Below, piece by piece: positions 8,191-16,119 of a stretch of DNA of 64,000 bases; position 1 is the first letter of the stretch; the number at the start of each line of letters is the position of its first letter. The stretch is taken from positions 1-64,000 of the forward strand of contig NZ_NOJY02000002.1 of NCBI RefSeq assembly GCF_002250835.2, read 5' to 3'. The notes beneath the pieces are model-generated. The model made no database searches. It saw only the letters and a list, made by a program, of their open reading frames with translations, and was not told where the DNA came from. The translations under genes were made by a program, and so were the position numbers. The stretch is from Romboutsia weinsteinii. Its GTDB lineage: Bacteria > Bacillota > Clostridia > Peptostreptococcales > Peptostreptococcaceae.

Positions 8191-9093
8191 CTATATTTCA
8201 GCCATTAATAGCCTTCTTACTGACCCTTCATACATATCTAGTTTTTCAATAGCTTCTTTGTATTCAACTTTTAGCATAATCATAATTATTGCACTCTTTG
8301 CATGTCCATTTGATTTACTTAAAGCATCTATTGCTTCTTCTCTACTACAATCAGCTATCTCGGTTACAATATTTATTGCTCTTTCATTTAACTTTTCATT
8401 TGTTATCTTAACATCTACCATTAAGTTACTATATACCTTGCCTAATGAGATCATTAATGTTGTACTCATCATTGTTAGCACTAATTTTTGCGCAGTACCT
8501 GCCTTCATTCTAGTAGAGCCTGTAACTACTTCTGGTCCAACATTTATTTCTATATTATTTTGAGCATACCTACTTATTAAACTACCTTTGTTACAAGTTA
8601 ATGTAGCTGTCTTTGCTCCAACTTCATTTGCATACTTAAGACCTTCTTCAACATAAGGGGTTCTTCCTGATGCTGCTATTCCTATTAACATATCATTACT
8701 AGATAAATTAATATTTTTTAAATCACTTATACCTAGTTCTCTATTGTCTTCTGCATTTTCTACAGCTTTAATAAACGCTTTCTCACCACCTGCAATAAGA
8801 CCAACTATTCTGTTGGGATCTATACCATATGTTGGAGGACACTCAGCTGAGTCTAGTACTCCTAATCTACCACTAGTACCAGCACCCATGTATACTATTT
8901 TCCCTCCATTTTTGTATGTATTTATCATTTCACTTACAACTTTTTCTATAGAATCTAATTCTTTTTCTATAGAAAAAGCTACTGTTTTATCTTCATTATT
9001 AATAGTTGTTATTACATCTTTAACAGACATTATATCAATATCTACTGAGTCTTTATTTCTTCCTTCTGTTGATAAATGCTTTATTTTTACCAT
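8191..9093 (-). CDS. murQ: N-acetylmuramic acid 6-phosphate etherase
   Basis: A 300-residue SIS-domain lyase that removes D-lactate from MurNAc-6-phosphate, giving GlcNAc-6-phosphate for cell-wall recycling. Diagnostic motifs are MGAGTSGRLGVLDSAECPPT (about residues 70-89), IAASGRTPYVEEGL and VVTGSTRMKAGTAQKL, all typical of MurQ. Length matches the family. It sits 14 bases after murR and 25 bases before murP in one operon, so the cell takes up and splits muramic acid from its own or others' walls. Confidence 0.95.
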   Translation of the reverse strand: MVKIKHLSTEGRNKDSVDIDIMSVKDVITTINNEDKTVAFSIEKELDSIEKVVSEMINTYKNGGKIVYMGAGTSGRLGVLDSAECPPTYGIDPNRIVGLIAGGEKAFIKAVENAEDNRELGISDLKNINLSSNDMLIGIAASGRTPYVEEGLKYANEVGAKTATLTCNKGSLISRYAQNNIEINVGPEVVTGSTRMKAGTAQKLVLTMMSTTLMISLGKVYSNLMVDVKITNEKLNERAINIVTEIADCSREEAIDALSKSNGHAKSAIIMIMLKVEYKEAIEKLDMYEGSVRRLLMAEI

Positions 9094-9107
9094 ACCAATT
9101 CCTCCCC

Positions 9108-9953
9108 TTATTTAATCCACCCTGTAATATTTCTACTTTGGGCTATGTTGTCCATAGATGTTTCATAGTTTTCTTTTACTAATCCTAAAAACATAATATC
9201 TATAATAGATAGCTGAGTTATTCTAGAGCTCATAGCTGATGTTCTAAAGAATGTTTCATCAGATACTACCGTCAAAACAATATCAGATATTTTAGCTAAT
9301 GGACTTTTTTCATTTGCTGTAATTAAAATTATCTTTGTATTATTTTCTTTCAATGCTTCTGCAAGCTTTATAATTTCTTTTGTTTTTCCTGAATAAGAAA
9401 TAAGTACACATACGTCATTTTCTTCCATTAATAAAGGCATCTGATAACTTATGTGCATATCATCACTGTATAAAGAGCATTTACCTATTTTTAAAAGTTT
9501 GTAATGCATATCTTTAGCAACAAGACCTGATGTTCCAATTCCTGCTACTAGTACTTTATTTGATTCATTAAGTATTTTTATACTTTCATTTAATAAATCT
9601 TCATTTAAAAATTCATAAGTAGCTTTTAACGACTTAATGTTTTCTTCAATCAGCTTTAGATATATATCATCTATAGAACTTTCAATTGATATATCGTTGT
9701 GAATCAATTGACTTGAATTATAATTTGACATACTAGATTCAATTAAAGACATCTTAAAATCGGTATAGCCTTTGTATCCAAATTTCTTTACAAATTTAAC
9801 AATAGTAGATTGTCCAACATTTATTTGTTTGGCTAACTCACTAGAAGTGAACCCCTTTATTAATTCTGTGTTATTTATTATAAAGTCAGCAATTTTCTTC
9901 TCTGTCGCCGATAGGTCATTATACTTTGAATTAAGTTTTACTATTACACTCAT
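9108..9953 (-). CDS. murR: MurR-like transcription regulator (RpiR family)
   Basis: A 281-residue regulator with an N-terminal RpiR helix-turn-helix (residues about 1-75; SELAKQINVGQSTIVKFVKK) and a C-terminal SIS sugar-phosphate domain (about 125-255; VAGIGTSGLVAKD and LISYSGKTKEII). As first gene of the mur operon it most likely senses MurNAc-6-phosphate and controls its own promoter. The upstream region has a sigma-A promoter and TTGGAATAAA repeats that could be its binding sites. The gene name rests on context. Confidence 0.87.
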   Translation of the reverse strand: MSVIVKLNSKYNDLSATEKKIADFIINNTELIKGFTSSELAKQINVGQSTIVKFVKKFGYKGYTDFKMSLIESSMSNYNSSQLIHNDISIESSIDDIYLKLIEENIKSLKATYEFLNEDLLNESIKILNESNKVLVAGIGTSGLVAKDMHYKLLKIGKCSLYSDDMHISYQMPLLMEENDVCVLISYSGKTKEIIKLAEALKENNTKIILITANEKSPLAKISDIVLTVVSDETFFRTSAMSSRITQLSIIDIMFLGLVKENYETSMDNIAQSRNITGWIK

Positions 9954-9976
9954 GATAAATTATTCCTCCCGAATAC

Positions 9977-10005
9977 ATAATATATGATTTTTTATTCCAA
10001 GTCAA
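9977..10005 (-). promoter_or_regulatory. Sigma-A promoter of mur operon
   Basis: TTGACT (10000-10005), a 17-base spacer and TATTAT (9977-9982) on the minus strand, about 25 bases before the murR start. The spacer begins TTGGAATAAA-like, which recurs upstream near 10086-10096 and may be an operator half-site. Confidence 0.65.
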
Positions 10006-10038
10006 TATATGTATTTACTATTTTTTATTTATTACTAT

Positions 10039-10090
10039 ATAAAATATTCTTGTATTTACACGAATCTATAAGCAATTAAGAATATTTTAT
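10039..10090. promoter_or_regulatory. 13-bp inverted repeat upstream of mur promoter
   Basis: Perfect inverted repeat ATAAAATATTCTT (10039-10051) and AAGAATATTTTAT (10078-10090), centres 39 bases apart, 35-85 bases upstream of the mur -35 box. The spacing suits paired operator sites for a tetrameric RpiR-type regulator. Inference only. Confidence 0.4.
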
Positions 10091-10120
10091 TCCAAATTAT
10101 TATTTTAAGCAAATAAAAAA

Positions 10121-10142
10121 GATGAAGTCTAATTACTTCATC
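10121..10142 (-). terminator. Terminator after flavoprotein reductase
   Basis: GATGAAGT / ACTTCATC stem with a 6-base loop, followed on the minus strand by TTTTTTATTT. Confidence 0.8.
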
Positions 10143-10172
10143 TCCTTCTACTACATTACTTTTATTTATATT

Positions 10173-10919
10173 TTAACTAAATAATTCATAGTTGATACTA
10201 TCTTTATCTACTCCTAACTCAAGTAAAGAAGCTTCCACTCCCTTCATAAATGGTGGTGGTCCACAGAAATAGTAATCAGCATCTAATGGAAGATTATTTT
10301 TTATCCACTCTGTGTTAACACGACCTATAAAGTCATAGTCTATCCCCTCTTGATCTTTGTCTAATGGATTAGAGTAAAAAATAGTATTCTTAAATCCTTT
10401 ATCATCAGATATATACTTTATATCATCTTTAAAAGGATGTATATCTGAGTTTTGAACTGCTTGAACAAAATATATATCATCTCTTGTTTTTGACTCTTCA
10501 TATAGCATTGATAAAAGTGGCGTTACACCTATTCCTGCAGATATCAATACTATCGGCTTATTCTTTGAGCTTTCCTTAATTGTAAATACTCCTGATGGTG
10601 CCATTGCTTCAATAGAATCCCCAATATTTAACTTATCGTGTAAATATGAACTTATTAATCCACCATCTATTTTCTTTACACTTATTCTATACATATTTTC
10701 ATTAGAAACTATTGATAAGCTATATGTTCTTATTGCGTCCTTGTATTTTGAATCATCTGTTTTTATTTTAAATGGTAAGAACTGACCTGGCTTATGCTTA
10801 GCAAGCTTATCTCCATTTTTATCCTTAAAATAAAATGAAACTATTCCTGGACATTCTTCTACTCTATCTACTAATACTAATTCTTTAAATCCCATCCAAC
10901 TTATATTTGATATACTCAT
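10173..10919 (-). CDS. FAD/NAD(P)H oxidoreductase, ferredoxin-reductase fold
   Basis: A 248-residue flavoprotein. The FAD-binding barrel (about residues 12-110) carries RTYSLS (about 64-69) and a second phosphate-binding segment KIDGGLISSYLHDKL. The NAD(P) domain carries LISAGIGVTPLLSMLYEE (about 123-140) and ends with YYFCGPPPFMKGVEASLLELG. The arrangement matches the reductase half of flavohaemoglobin (Hmp), but no globin domain is attached or encoded nearby. It may reduce a separate electron carrier or protein partner. Monocistronic, with its own terminator. Confidence 0.82.
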   Translation of the reverse strand: MSISNISWMGFKELVLVDRVEECPGIVSFYFKDKNGDKLAKHKPGQFLPFKIKTDDSKYKDAIRTYSLSIVSNENMYRISVKKIDGGLISSYLHDKLNIGDSIEAMAPSGVFTIKESSKNKPIVLISAGIGVTPLLSMLYEESKTRDDIYFVQAVQNSDIHPFKDDIKYISDDKGFKNTIFYSNPLDKDQEGIDYDFIGRVNTEWIKNNLPLDADYYFCGPPPFMKGVEASLLELGVDKDSINYELFS

Positions 10920-11055
10920 ATATTTTCCTCCCCAATATTATTAATTACAAAAGTAGTAATAATTACTATTATTAATATATTTATCCAGTATATCCCATTA
11001 TAAACAATTATTTTAATAATTTATGGGAGTATGTAAAGTTACAATAATATAAAAA

Positions 11056-11087
11056 ATCGATACTTAATTTATTAATTAAGTATCGAT
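11056..11087 (-). terminator. Terminator overlapping the end of the CD3324-like gene
   Basis: Stem ATCGATACTTAAT / ATTAAGTATCGAT with T run on the minus strand. Its 5' arm contains the last codons and the stop (11076-11078) of the preceding gene, so coding end and terminator share bases. Confidence 0.88.
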
Positions 11088-11366
11088 GGTATTATCTATT
11101 ATCTTCTGCTGTCTTATTATTCTTCTAATACTATTTTCAGATAAATAGTATTCTTTACTAAGTTCTCTAACCGATAATCCTTTGGAGTACTTATTAAATA
11201 TCTCAATATTTCTTTCTTTTAATTCTGATTTTAATCCGCTTGTTTCTCCCCAGACTTTTTTGTTATCAGATTTTCTTGGTATATATAAATAACCACCATC
11301 AATATATTCTTGAAGTAACTCAATAATATCTTTTGGTAATATATTTTGTGCTTTTTCATATTTCAT
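11076..11366 (-). CDS. CD3324-like small DNA-binding protein
   Basis: A 96-residue protein (start chosen at the second ATG, MKYEKAQNIL, because GGGAGCAAGG precedes it; the ATG at 11381 has no site). It matches the small clostridial family named after C. difficile CD3324, related to Mor-type activators. The N-terminal part has LPKDIIELLQEYIDGGYLYI and the C-terminal helix-turn-helix is GLSVRELSKEYYLSENSIRR. Probably a transcription regulator; target unknown. The last codons lie inside its terminator stem. Confidence 0.78.
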   Translation of the reverse strand: MKYEKAQNILPKDIIELLQEYIDGGYLYIPRKSDNKKVWGETSGLKSELKERNIEIFNKYSKGLSVRELSKEYYLSENSIRRIIRQQKIIDNTIDT

Positions 11367-11477
11367 AATCCTTGCTCCCATCTACTTTTTAGTTTTAAGT
11401 AAATGAGCAAAAACTGCACAAAACACTTTTAAGTATGCACTTTAAATACAGCTCCTAACAAATCATGTTTTGAATAT

Positions 11478-11531
11478 TTACAGTCTTTGCTCGGAGCTTA
11501 ATCCGGTAACTAATCTAAATTTAGATTTCAT
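11478..11531 (-). other. Possible 17-codon peptide gene upstream of CD3324-like gene
   Basis: AAAAGGGAG then ATG after 7 bases opens the frame MKSKFRLVTGLSSEQRL and a TAA. The site is strong, but the peptide is short and unrecognised; it may be a leader peptide or the remnant of a longer gene. It lies in the roughly 300-base gap between the regulator and the methyltransferase, which otherwise holds only a weak terminator. Confidence 0.35.
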
Positions 11532-11633
11532 ATATAATCTCCCTTTTATTTATGATTTGTAAATATATTATAGCATAAAATATTGTTAGTAAGTATTTAA
11601 TCATAATCACATAAATATATTTTAAATAAAATA

Positions 11634-11664
11634 AAGCCCTATCATATATTTGTTGATACGGCTT
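11634..11664 (-). terminator. Weak terminator after methyltransferase gene
   Basis: AAGCC-C-TATCA / TGATA-C-GGCTT hairpin with one C-C mismatch and a T-rich tail on the minus strand, just past the stop at 11684. Confidence 0.5.
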
Positions 11665-11683
11665 AATACTTTATTATTAATCT

Positions 11684-12418
11684 TTATTTTTTTATTGCAG
11701 ATATTAATAACATCATAGGACGACGTAATTCATCTTGCATTTCTAAACTCTCTTTTAGCATTGATTCCTGTGGCATTGGCTCTACAATACCTGTCATTTC
11801 AAATCCTGTTTTGATTAATGTATTTAAGTAAGTTGTCATTGTTTTATGATATTTCATAACTTCTTCACCTAAGAATACTGATTTACGAATGTCTTCAGTA
11901 AAATATCTATCTACAGGCCAGTGCGTTCTATTTCCATTCTCATCATAATACCAATCTTGTGTTCCTTGTGCTGTAAATATAGGATGTTCAACTGAGAAAA
12001 CAAATGACCCTCCACTTACAATACAATTACTTACTCTATTACAAATGTCTTCAAATGACTTTATATAATGAAATGCTAACGAACTTATTACTACATCAAA
12101 AGAATCCTTAGGGTAGTCTATATTTTCTATTGCCATCTTTATATATTCAATAGCTTCAGAATGATTTATTCTTTTAGCTTCCTTAAGCATATTTTCTGAT
12201 AAATCTATTCCAATAGCCGACTTTGCTCCATTTTCAATTGCATACTTGCAGTGCCATCCAAACCCGCAACCTAAATCCAAAACTCTCTTGTCTGTAAAGT
12301 CAGGTAACATCTTTTGAAGCTCATGCCATTCACCTGCACCTTTAAGTCCATTGACAGAACGATTCATTTGCTTATATTGATTAAAAAAATTATTATTATC
12401 GTATTTATTTTCCTTCAT
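11684..12418 (-). CDS. Class I SAM-dependent methyltransferase
   Basis: A 244-residue methyltransferase with a Rossmann-type AdoMet domain. Motif I is RVLDLGCGFGWHCKYA (about residues 44-59), with acidic residue GIDLSENML after strand 2 and DVVISSLAFHYI (about 109-120) as motif II/post-II. The C-terminal part (from about residue 150) has the YFTED and YHKTMTTYLNTLIKTGF pattern seen in UbiE/bioC-like small-molecule methyltransferases. Substrate unknown. Ribosome site GAGGGGAAGA precedes the ATG. Confidence 0.87.
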   Translation of the reverse strand: MKENKYDNNNFFNQYKQMNRSVNGLKGAGEWHELQKMLPDFTDKRVLDLGCGFGWHCKYAIENGAKSAIGIDLSENMLKEAKRINHSEAIEYIKMAIENIDYPKDSFDVVISSLAFHYIKSFEDICNRVSNCIVSGGSFVFSVEHPIFTAQGTQDWYYDENGNRTHWPVDRYFTEDIRKSVFLGEEVMKYHKTMTTYLNTLIKTGFEMTGIVEPMPQESMLKESLEMQDELRRPMMLLISAIKK

Positions 12419-12462
12419 TCTTCCCCTCTCCTTTGTATAAGAATTCGCTTCATTTAAAAATT

Positions 12463-12513
12463 AAAATAAGATATGCTATATATCTACCTGATTATTTTAG
12501 CATATCTTATTTT
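12463..12513. terminator. Terminator after DUF2238-like gene
   Basis: Perfect 16-bp stem AAAATAAGATATGCTA / TAGCATATCTTATTTT with a 19-base loop. It is flanked by T-rich tails on both strands but serves the minus-strand gene ending at 12578. Confidence 0.8.
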
Positions 12514-12577
12514 TAAATTAGTGTGAATAAATGTTTCTGTAATGTTCTTAGTTATTTATAATTGATTCTTAATATTA

Positions 12578-13144
12578 TTAGTATCTACTTATTTTTTTCA
12601 TAGCGAAAGGCATCATTACTATTGTTCCAAGCAATCCATCAATCATATCAATCATAGTGTCATTTAGACCTCCTGCTTGAGTGTGCATACCAAGTAGATT
12701 ATCAATACCAAACTCCATAATCTCCCAGAATCCACCTACTGCTACACCAAACATAAGTAAAAATATCACTATAAATACCTTACTCATATCTCTAATTTGC
12801 TTAGGAGTATTAAAGAAGTCTATTATAGACAATCCCACACTACAAGCTATAATTCCAGACCAAAAATGTAGGAAATCATCATAATGGTTTATATCGTAAA
12901 AATTATAGCAAGTTCCAAGTAAAGATGAGAACAATATAAATGCTACTAATACAACATACAGATTATTATTAACTAAATTATTTATTTTTTTATTACACAT
13001 ACGAAGTATAATTGTTGATATCAAACAAAATAATGTTATTCCAATATACATATACTCTTGTTTAATAATAAAGAATGCTAATGATCCTATATATATTAAA
13101 TAAAGTAACCATGTAAAGACCTTTAGATATTTATTTTCTTTCAT
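12578..13144 (-). CDS. Membrane protein, DUF2238/YjdF-like
   Basis: A 188-residue membrane protein with five to six hydrophobic segments. Conserved polar positions between the helices are visible: NHYDDFLHFWSG (about residues 85-96), GGFWEIMEFGIDNLLGMH (about 137-154) and GLNDTMIDMIDGLLGT. This pattern of His/Asp/Glu residues matches the DUF2238 (YjdF) family, whose function is unknown. It may belong to the same transcription unit as the FAD/Rieske gene 50 bases upstream, as no terminator separates them. Confidence 0.72.
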   Translation of the reverse strand: MKENKYLKVFTWLLYLIYIGSLAFFIIKQEYMYIGITLFCLISTIILRMCNKKINNLVNNNLYVVLVAFILFSSLLGTCYNFYDINHYDDFLHFWSGIIACSVGLSIIDFFNTPKQIRDMSKVFIVIFLLMFGVAVGGFWEIMEFGIDNLLGMHTQAGGLNDTMIDMIDGLLGTIVMMPFAMKKISRY

Positions 13145-13194
13145 AGAATGCCCCCTTAATATTTCTAAAATTACCAGTTAATGTATTGATTATA

Positions 13195-14739
13195 CTATAT
13201 TAACTTAGGGTTTACATCATTTTTTCCTTTTCCATATAAATTTAATGGTTTTAAAGCAGGTCCCTCTAAAATATTTCCTTTGTAATCAAATCTTGAACCA
13301 TGGCATGGACAATCCCAAGTCTTTTCTGCTCCATTGAATTTGAGTTCACATCCAAGATGAGTACAAGTAATATCTACTATATAAAGTTCACCCTTGTCAT
13401 CTTTATATGCCCCATATCTTTTACCATCTATATTTACTATTTCTCCTTGGTTTTTTTCAAGTGTTGTCTCTTCTTTACCTGAACTTAACTTTCCTGATAC
13501 ATAGTTCATTGCTACATTTAGATTTTCAAGTACAAAATCTTTTGTCATATATACTCCAACTCTAGTTGGCTTGAATATATCTTCATAAATTGATGATTTC
13601 TTAAGTATTAGATTACTTATTAAGCTAGCAGCCATAGTACCATTAGTCATACCCCACTTAGAATAACCAGTTCCTACATATACATTTTCTTGCTTTGTAT
13701 TCACATTACCTACAAATGGCATATCATCAAAGCTCATGCAGTCTTGTGCTGACCACTGATATTTGAAATCACTTAGATTAAATTTCTCTCTTGCAAACTG
13801 TTTTAAATTCTCATATATTTCGCCTTCTTTGCCACCTTGACCTACTTTATGATCTCCACCACCAAAGATTAATAATTTTTGGTTTTCACCTTCATAAGTT
13901 CTAAATGTCAATGAAGGTCTCTCAAGATTTATATACATTCCTTTGGGTAGGTCAGAGTTTAGTGTTGCTCCTATTAAGTAAGACCTTTCTTGATCTTCCT
14001 TAGCAAAATATAAATTAAGTCCATCATACCAAGGAAGGTGCGATGCTATTACTAGTTTTTTACACTCTATAGTATATCCATCTCTAGTTCTTGCTGTACA
14101 AACATCTCCTTTTTCTAGATCCTCTATAGGAGAGTCTTCATATATTCTAACACCAAGTCTCTCTACCACCTTTATTAATCCATCTAGATATTTTTTTGGA
14201 TTAAATTGCCCTTGATTCTTAAAACTTAATGCAGCTTTAATATCAAGTGGTATATCCAATTTGTTGTGATACTCACAATCTATACCTATATCGCTACATA
14301 TCTTATATTCATCTTGTATATCTTTTACATAATCATCTCTTTCTGTAAATATATAAGAAGAAAGTCTTTCAAAATGACAGTCTATTTTATTCTCTTTAAT
14401 AATTTCTTCTATTAGGTTTAATGCACTTTCATTAGCTTTATAATAAAGCCTTGCTACATCCATTCCATATTTTTTGTTTATTTTTGAATACATATTGTCA
14501 TGCTGAGCTGTTACCTTTCCAGTATTTCTTCCTGAGCTTCCATAAGCTATTTTGTCAGCATCTACAAGTACTACGTCTATTCCCTGCTTTGCTAATAAAT
14601 AAGCTGTTGTTATACCCGTTATACCAGCACCAATTACTAGAGTATTAGCTTTAGTATTTTCTTTTAGAGATTTATAGCTTTTACCTTGAGAACTTAATAT
14701 CCAATAAGATTCATTTTTATTTTCATATCGATTTTCCAA
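13195..14739 (-). CDS. FAD-dependent oxidoreductase with C-terminal Rieske [2Fe-2S] domain
   Basis: A 514-residue two-domain enzyme. The N-terminal DAO-type FAD domain begins near residue 30 (LVIGAGITGITTAYLLA, GxGxxG) and ends near 375 with NVYVGTGYSKWGMTNG. Residues about 420-505 form a Rieske domain with CTHLGC and CPCHGSRFD (two Cys-x-His sets). Such fusions occur widely in Firmicutes and actinobacteria, and the substrate is unknown; a glycine- or amine-oxidase-like reaction feeding electrons to the cluster is possible. Start is a TTG with GAGG 5 bases upstream. It is transcribed divergently from the tocopherol-cyclase-like gene. Confidence 0.88.
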   Translation of the reverse strand: MENRYENKNESYWILSSQGKSYKSLKENTKANTLVIGAGITGITTAYLLAKQGIDVVLVDADKIAYGSSGRNTGKVTAQHDNMYSKINKKYGMDVARLYYKANESALNLIEEIIKENKIDCHFERLSSYIFTERDDYVKDIQDEYKICSDIGIDCEYHNKLDIPLDIKAALSFKNQGQFNPKKYLDGLIKVVERLGVRIYEDSPIEDLEKGDVCTARTRDGYTIECKKLVIASHLPWYDGLNLYFAKEDQERSYLIGATLNSDLPKGMYINLERPSLTFRTYEGENQKLLIFGGGDHKVGQGGKEGEIYENLKQFAREKFNLSDFKYQWSAQDCMSFDDMPFVGNVNTKQENVYVGTGYSKWGMTNGTMAASLISNLILKKSSIYEDIFKPTRVGVYMTKDFVLENLNVAMNYVSGKLSSGKEETTLEKNQGEIVNIDGKRYGAYKDDKGELYIVDITCTHLGCELKFNGAEKTWDCPCHGSRFDYKGNILEGPALKPLNLYGKGKNDVNPKLI

Positions 14740-14834
14740 TATACCTCACATCCATTCATAATATTTATGTATACTGGTATATTTTCTCCAAAATGAGCCA
14801 TTATTATAAGGTAGAAAGAATTGGAGGAAAAAAT

Positions 14835-15809
14835 ATGAAAAATATAATCAATCCAGATTTATACCATGGCAGTAAAAAGAGTACAAACTTTTTTGAAGGA
14901 TGGTATTTTAAAATAGTTGATAAAAATAATCTCTATAAATTTGCATTTATACCAGGTATATCTTATGGTGACTATCCTTGCCATCATCACAGCTTTATAC
15001 AAATAGTAAATGGATATGATAATACTTATGATTACAAGAAATTTACTGAGAAATCATTTAGATTTAATAATGATAGATTTAAAATAAGTATAGATTCTAA
15101 TACCTTCTCTTTGGATGGTATAAATTTGCATTTAAGGTACAAAAATAAATATATTATTGGTGATATAAAGTTTAAAAATATAGCAAAATGGCCTGATACA
15201 ACTGTTAACCCGGGTAGTATGGGATTTTATAATTATCTTTCTTTTATGGAGTGTTATAGTCAAGTATGTATTTTAGATGGAGATATTATTGGTAGCTTAA
15301 ATATAGATGGAAAAGTAGTAGACTTTACTGGAGGTAAGGTTTATGTAGAAAAAAATTGGGGTAAAAGCTTCCCTAAATCTTGGCTTTGGGTTCAAAGTAA
15401 TAACTTTGATACGAAAAAAGTAAGTGTTACCTGTTCCCTAGCAACTATACCTTTTCCAGTTAAACATTTTCGTGGATTCTTAATCGGAGTCACTGTGGGT
15501 AATAAATTCTATAGATTTACTACTATAAATAATAGCAAGCTTAAATTAAACAGTATTGGAGAAGATATTGAGCTTGTTGTATCTAAGAAGAATCTTCGAC
15601 TTACTCTAAAAACCTCCACAGATAAAGATGATTTTGTATTGTGTATGGGACCTAAAAATGGTCATATGATTCCACTTGTTAGAGAAACACTAAGTGGCAA
15701 AGTACATATGATTTTAGAAGATATAAAAATAAATAGTATAATTTTTGAAGGAATTGGTAAAAGTACTGGTGTAGAGTATGGCGGCGAAATGATAAATATC
15801 TTTGACTAA
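14835..15809 (+). CDS. Tocopherol cyclase-like protein
   Basis: A 324-residue protein of the tocopherol cyclase-like family (PF14249). Recognisable are the opening PDLYHGSKKSTNFFEGWYFK (about residues 4-23), GSMGFYNYLSFMECYSQV in the centre, VYVEKNWGKSFPKSWLWVQS (about 168-187) and VEYGGEMINI at the end. In plants and cyanobacteria the enzyme closes the chromanol ring; in clostridia there is no tocopherol, so the substrate is unknown, probably a lipid-like molecule in this hydrophobic-barrel fold. The start at 14835 is chosen because GGAGGAAAAAAT precedes it; the ATG at 14793 has no site. Strong terminator downstream. Confidence 0.85.
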   Translation: MKNIINPDLYHGSKKSTNFFEGWYFKIVDKNNLYKFAFIPGISYGDYPCHHHSFIQIVNGYDNTYDYKKFTEKSFRFNNDRFKISIDSNTFSLDGINLHLRYKNKYIIGDIKFKNIAKWPDTTVNPGSMGFYNYLSFMECYSQVCILDGDIIGSLNIDGKVVDFTGGKVYVEKNWGKSFPKSWLWVQSNNFDTKKVSVTCSLATIPFPVKHFRGFLIGVTVGNKFYRFTTINNSKLKLNSIGEDIELVVSKKNLRLTLKTSTDKDDFVLCMGPKNGHMIPLVRETLSGKVHMILEDIKINSIIFEGIGKSTGVEYGGEMINIFD

Positions 15810-15877
15810 AAACATAAATATTCTACCCTTGGTTTAAGACGACATCTTGTTTATGACTAGCTATAAGTTTCCATTAG

Positions 15878-15924
15878 AAAAGCTATGAGTTTAGAACTTA
15901 ACGTTCTAAGCTCATAGCTTTTTT
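15878..15924 (+). terminator. Terminator after tocopherol cyclase-like gene
   Basis: Long hairpin: AAAGCTATGAG / CTCATAGCTTT extended inward by GAAC / GTTC, then TTTTTT on the plus strand. Confidence 0.92.
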
Positions 15925-16119
15925 GTTGTAACTTAACAACTTATCGCATTGATCTCATTATGGTAATTATACTATTTCATATTTTTTATGGCTATAGCAA
16001 AATCCAACTAATAGTTTATAGTTCTACATTTTTTCCCTTAAAGTATGAACTATATTAATTTTTTAGAATAATATAATAATGAAATTATATAATCTAAAAC
16101 TTTGAAAGGAGTATTTAGT

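Noticed and set aside
11382..11560. AGCTCC...GGAGCT pairing upstream of the CD3324-like gene as a riboswitch
   Set aside because: The arms are six bases with a loop of about 35, and no conserved motif of a known riboswitch class was found.
15930..16119. Sigma-K promoter for the collagen-like gene
   Set aside because: CATATTTTT near 15978 has one mismatch and no AC at 17 bases upstream; not good enough to report.
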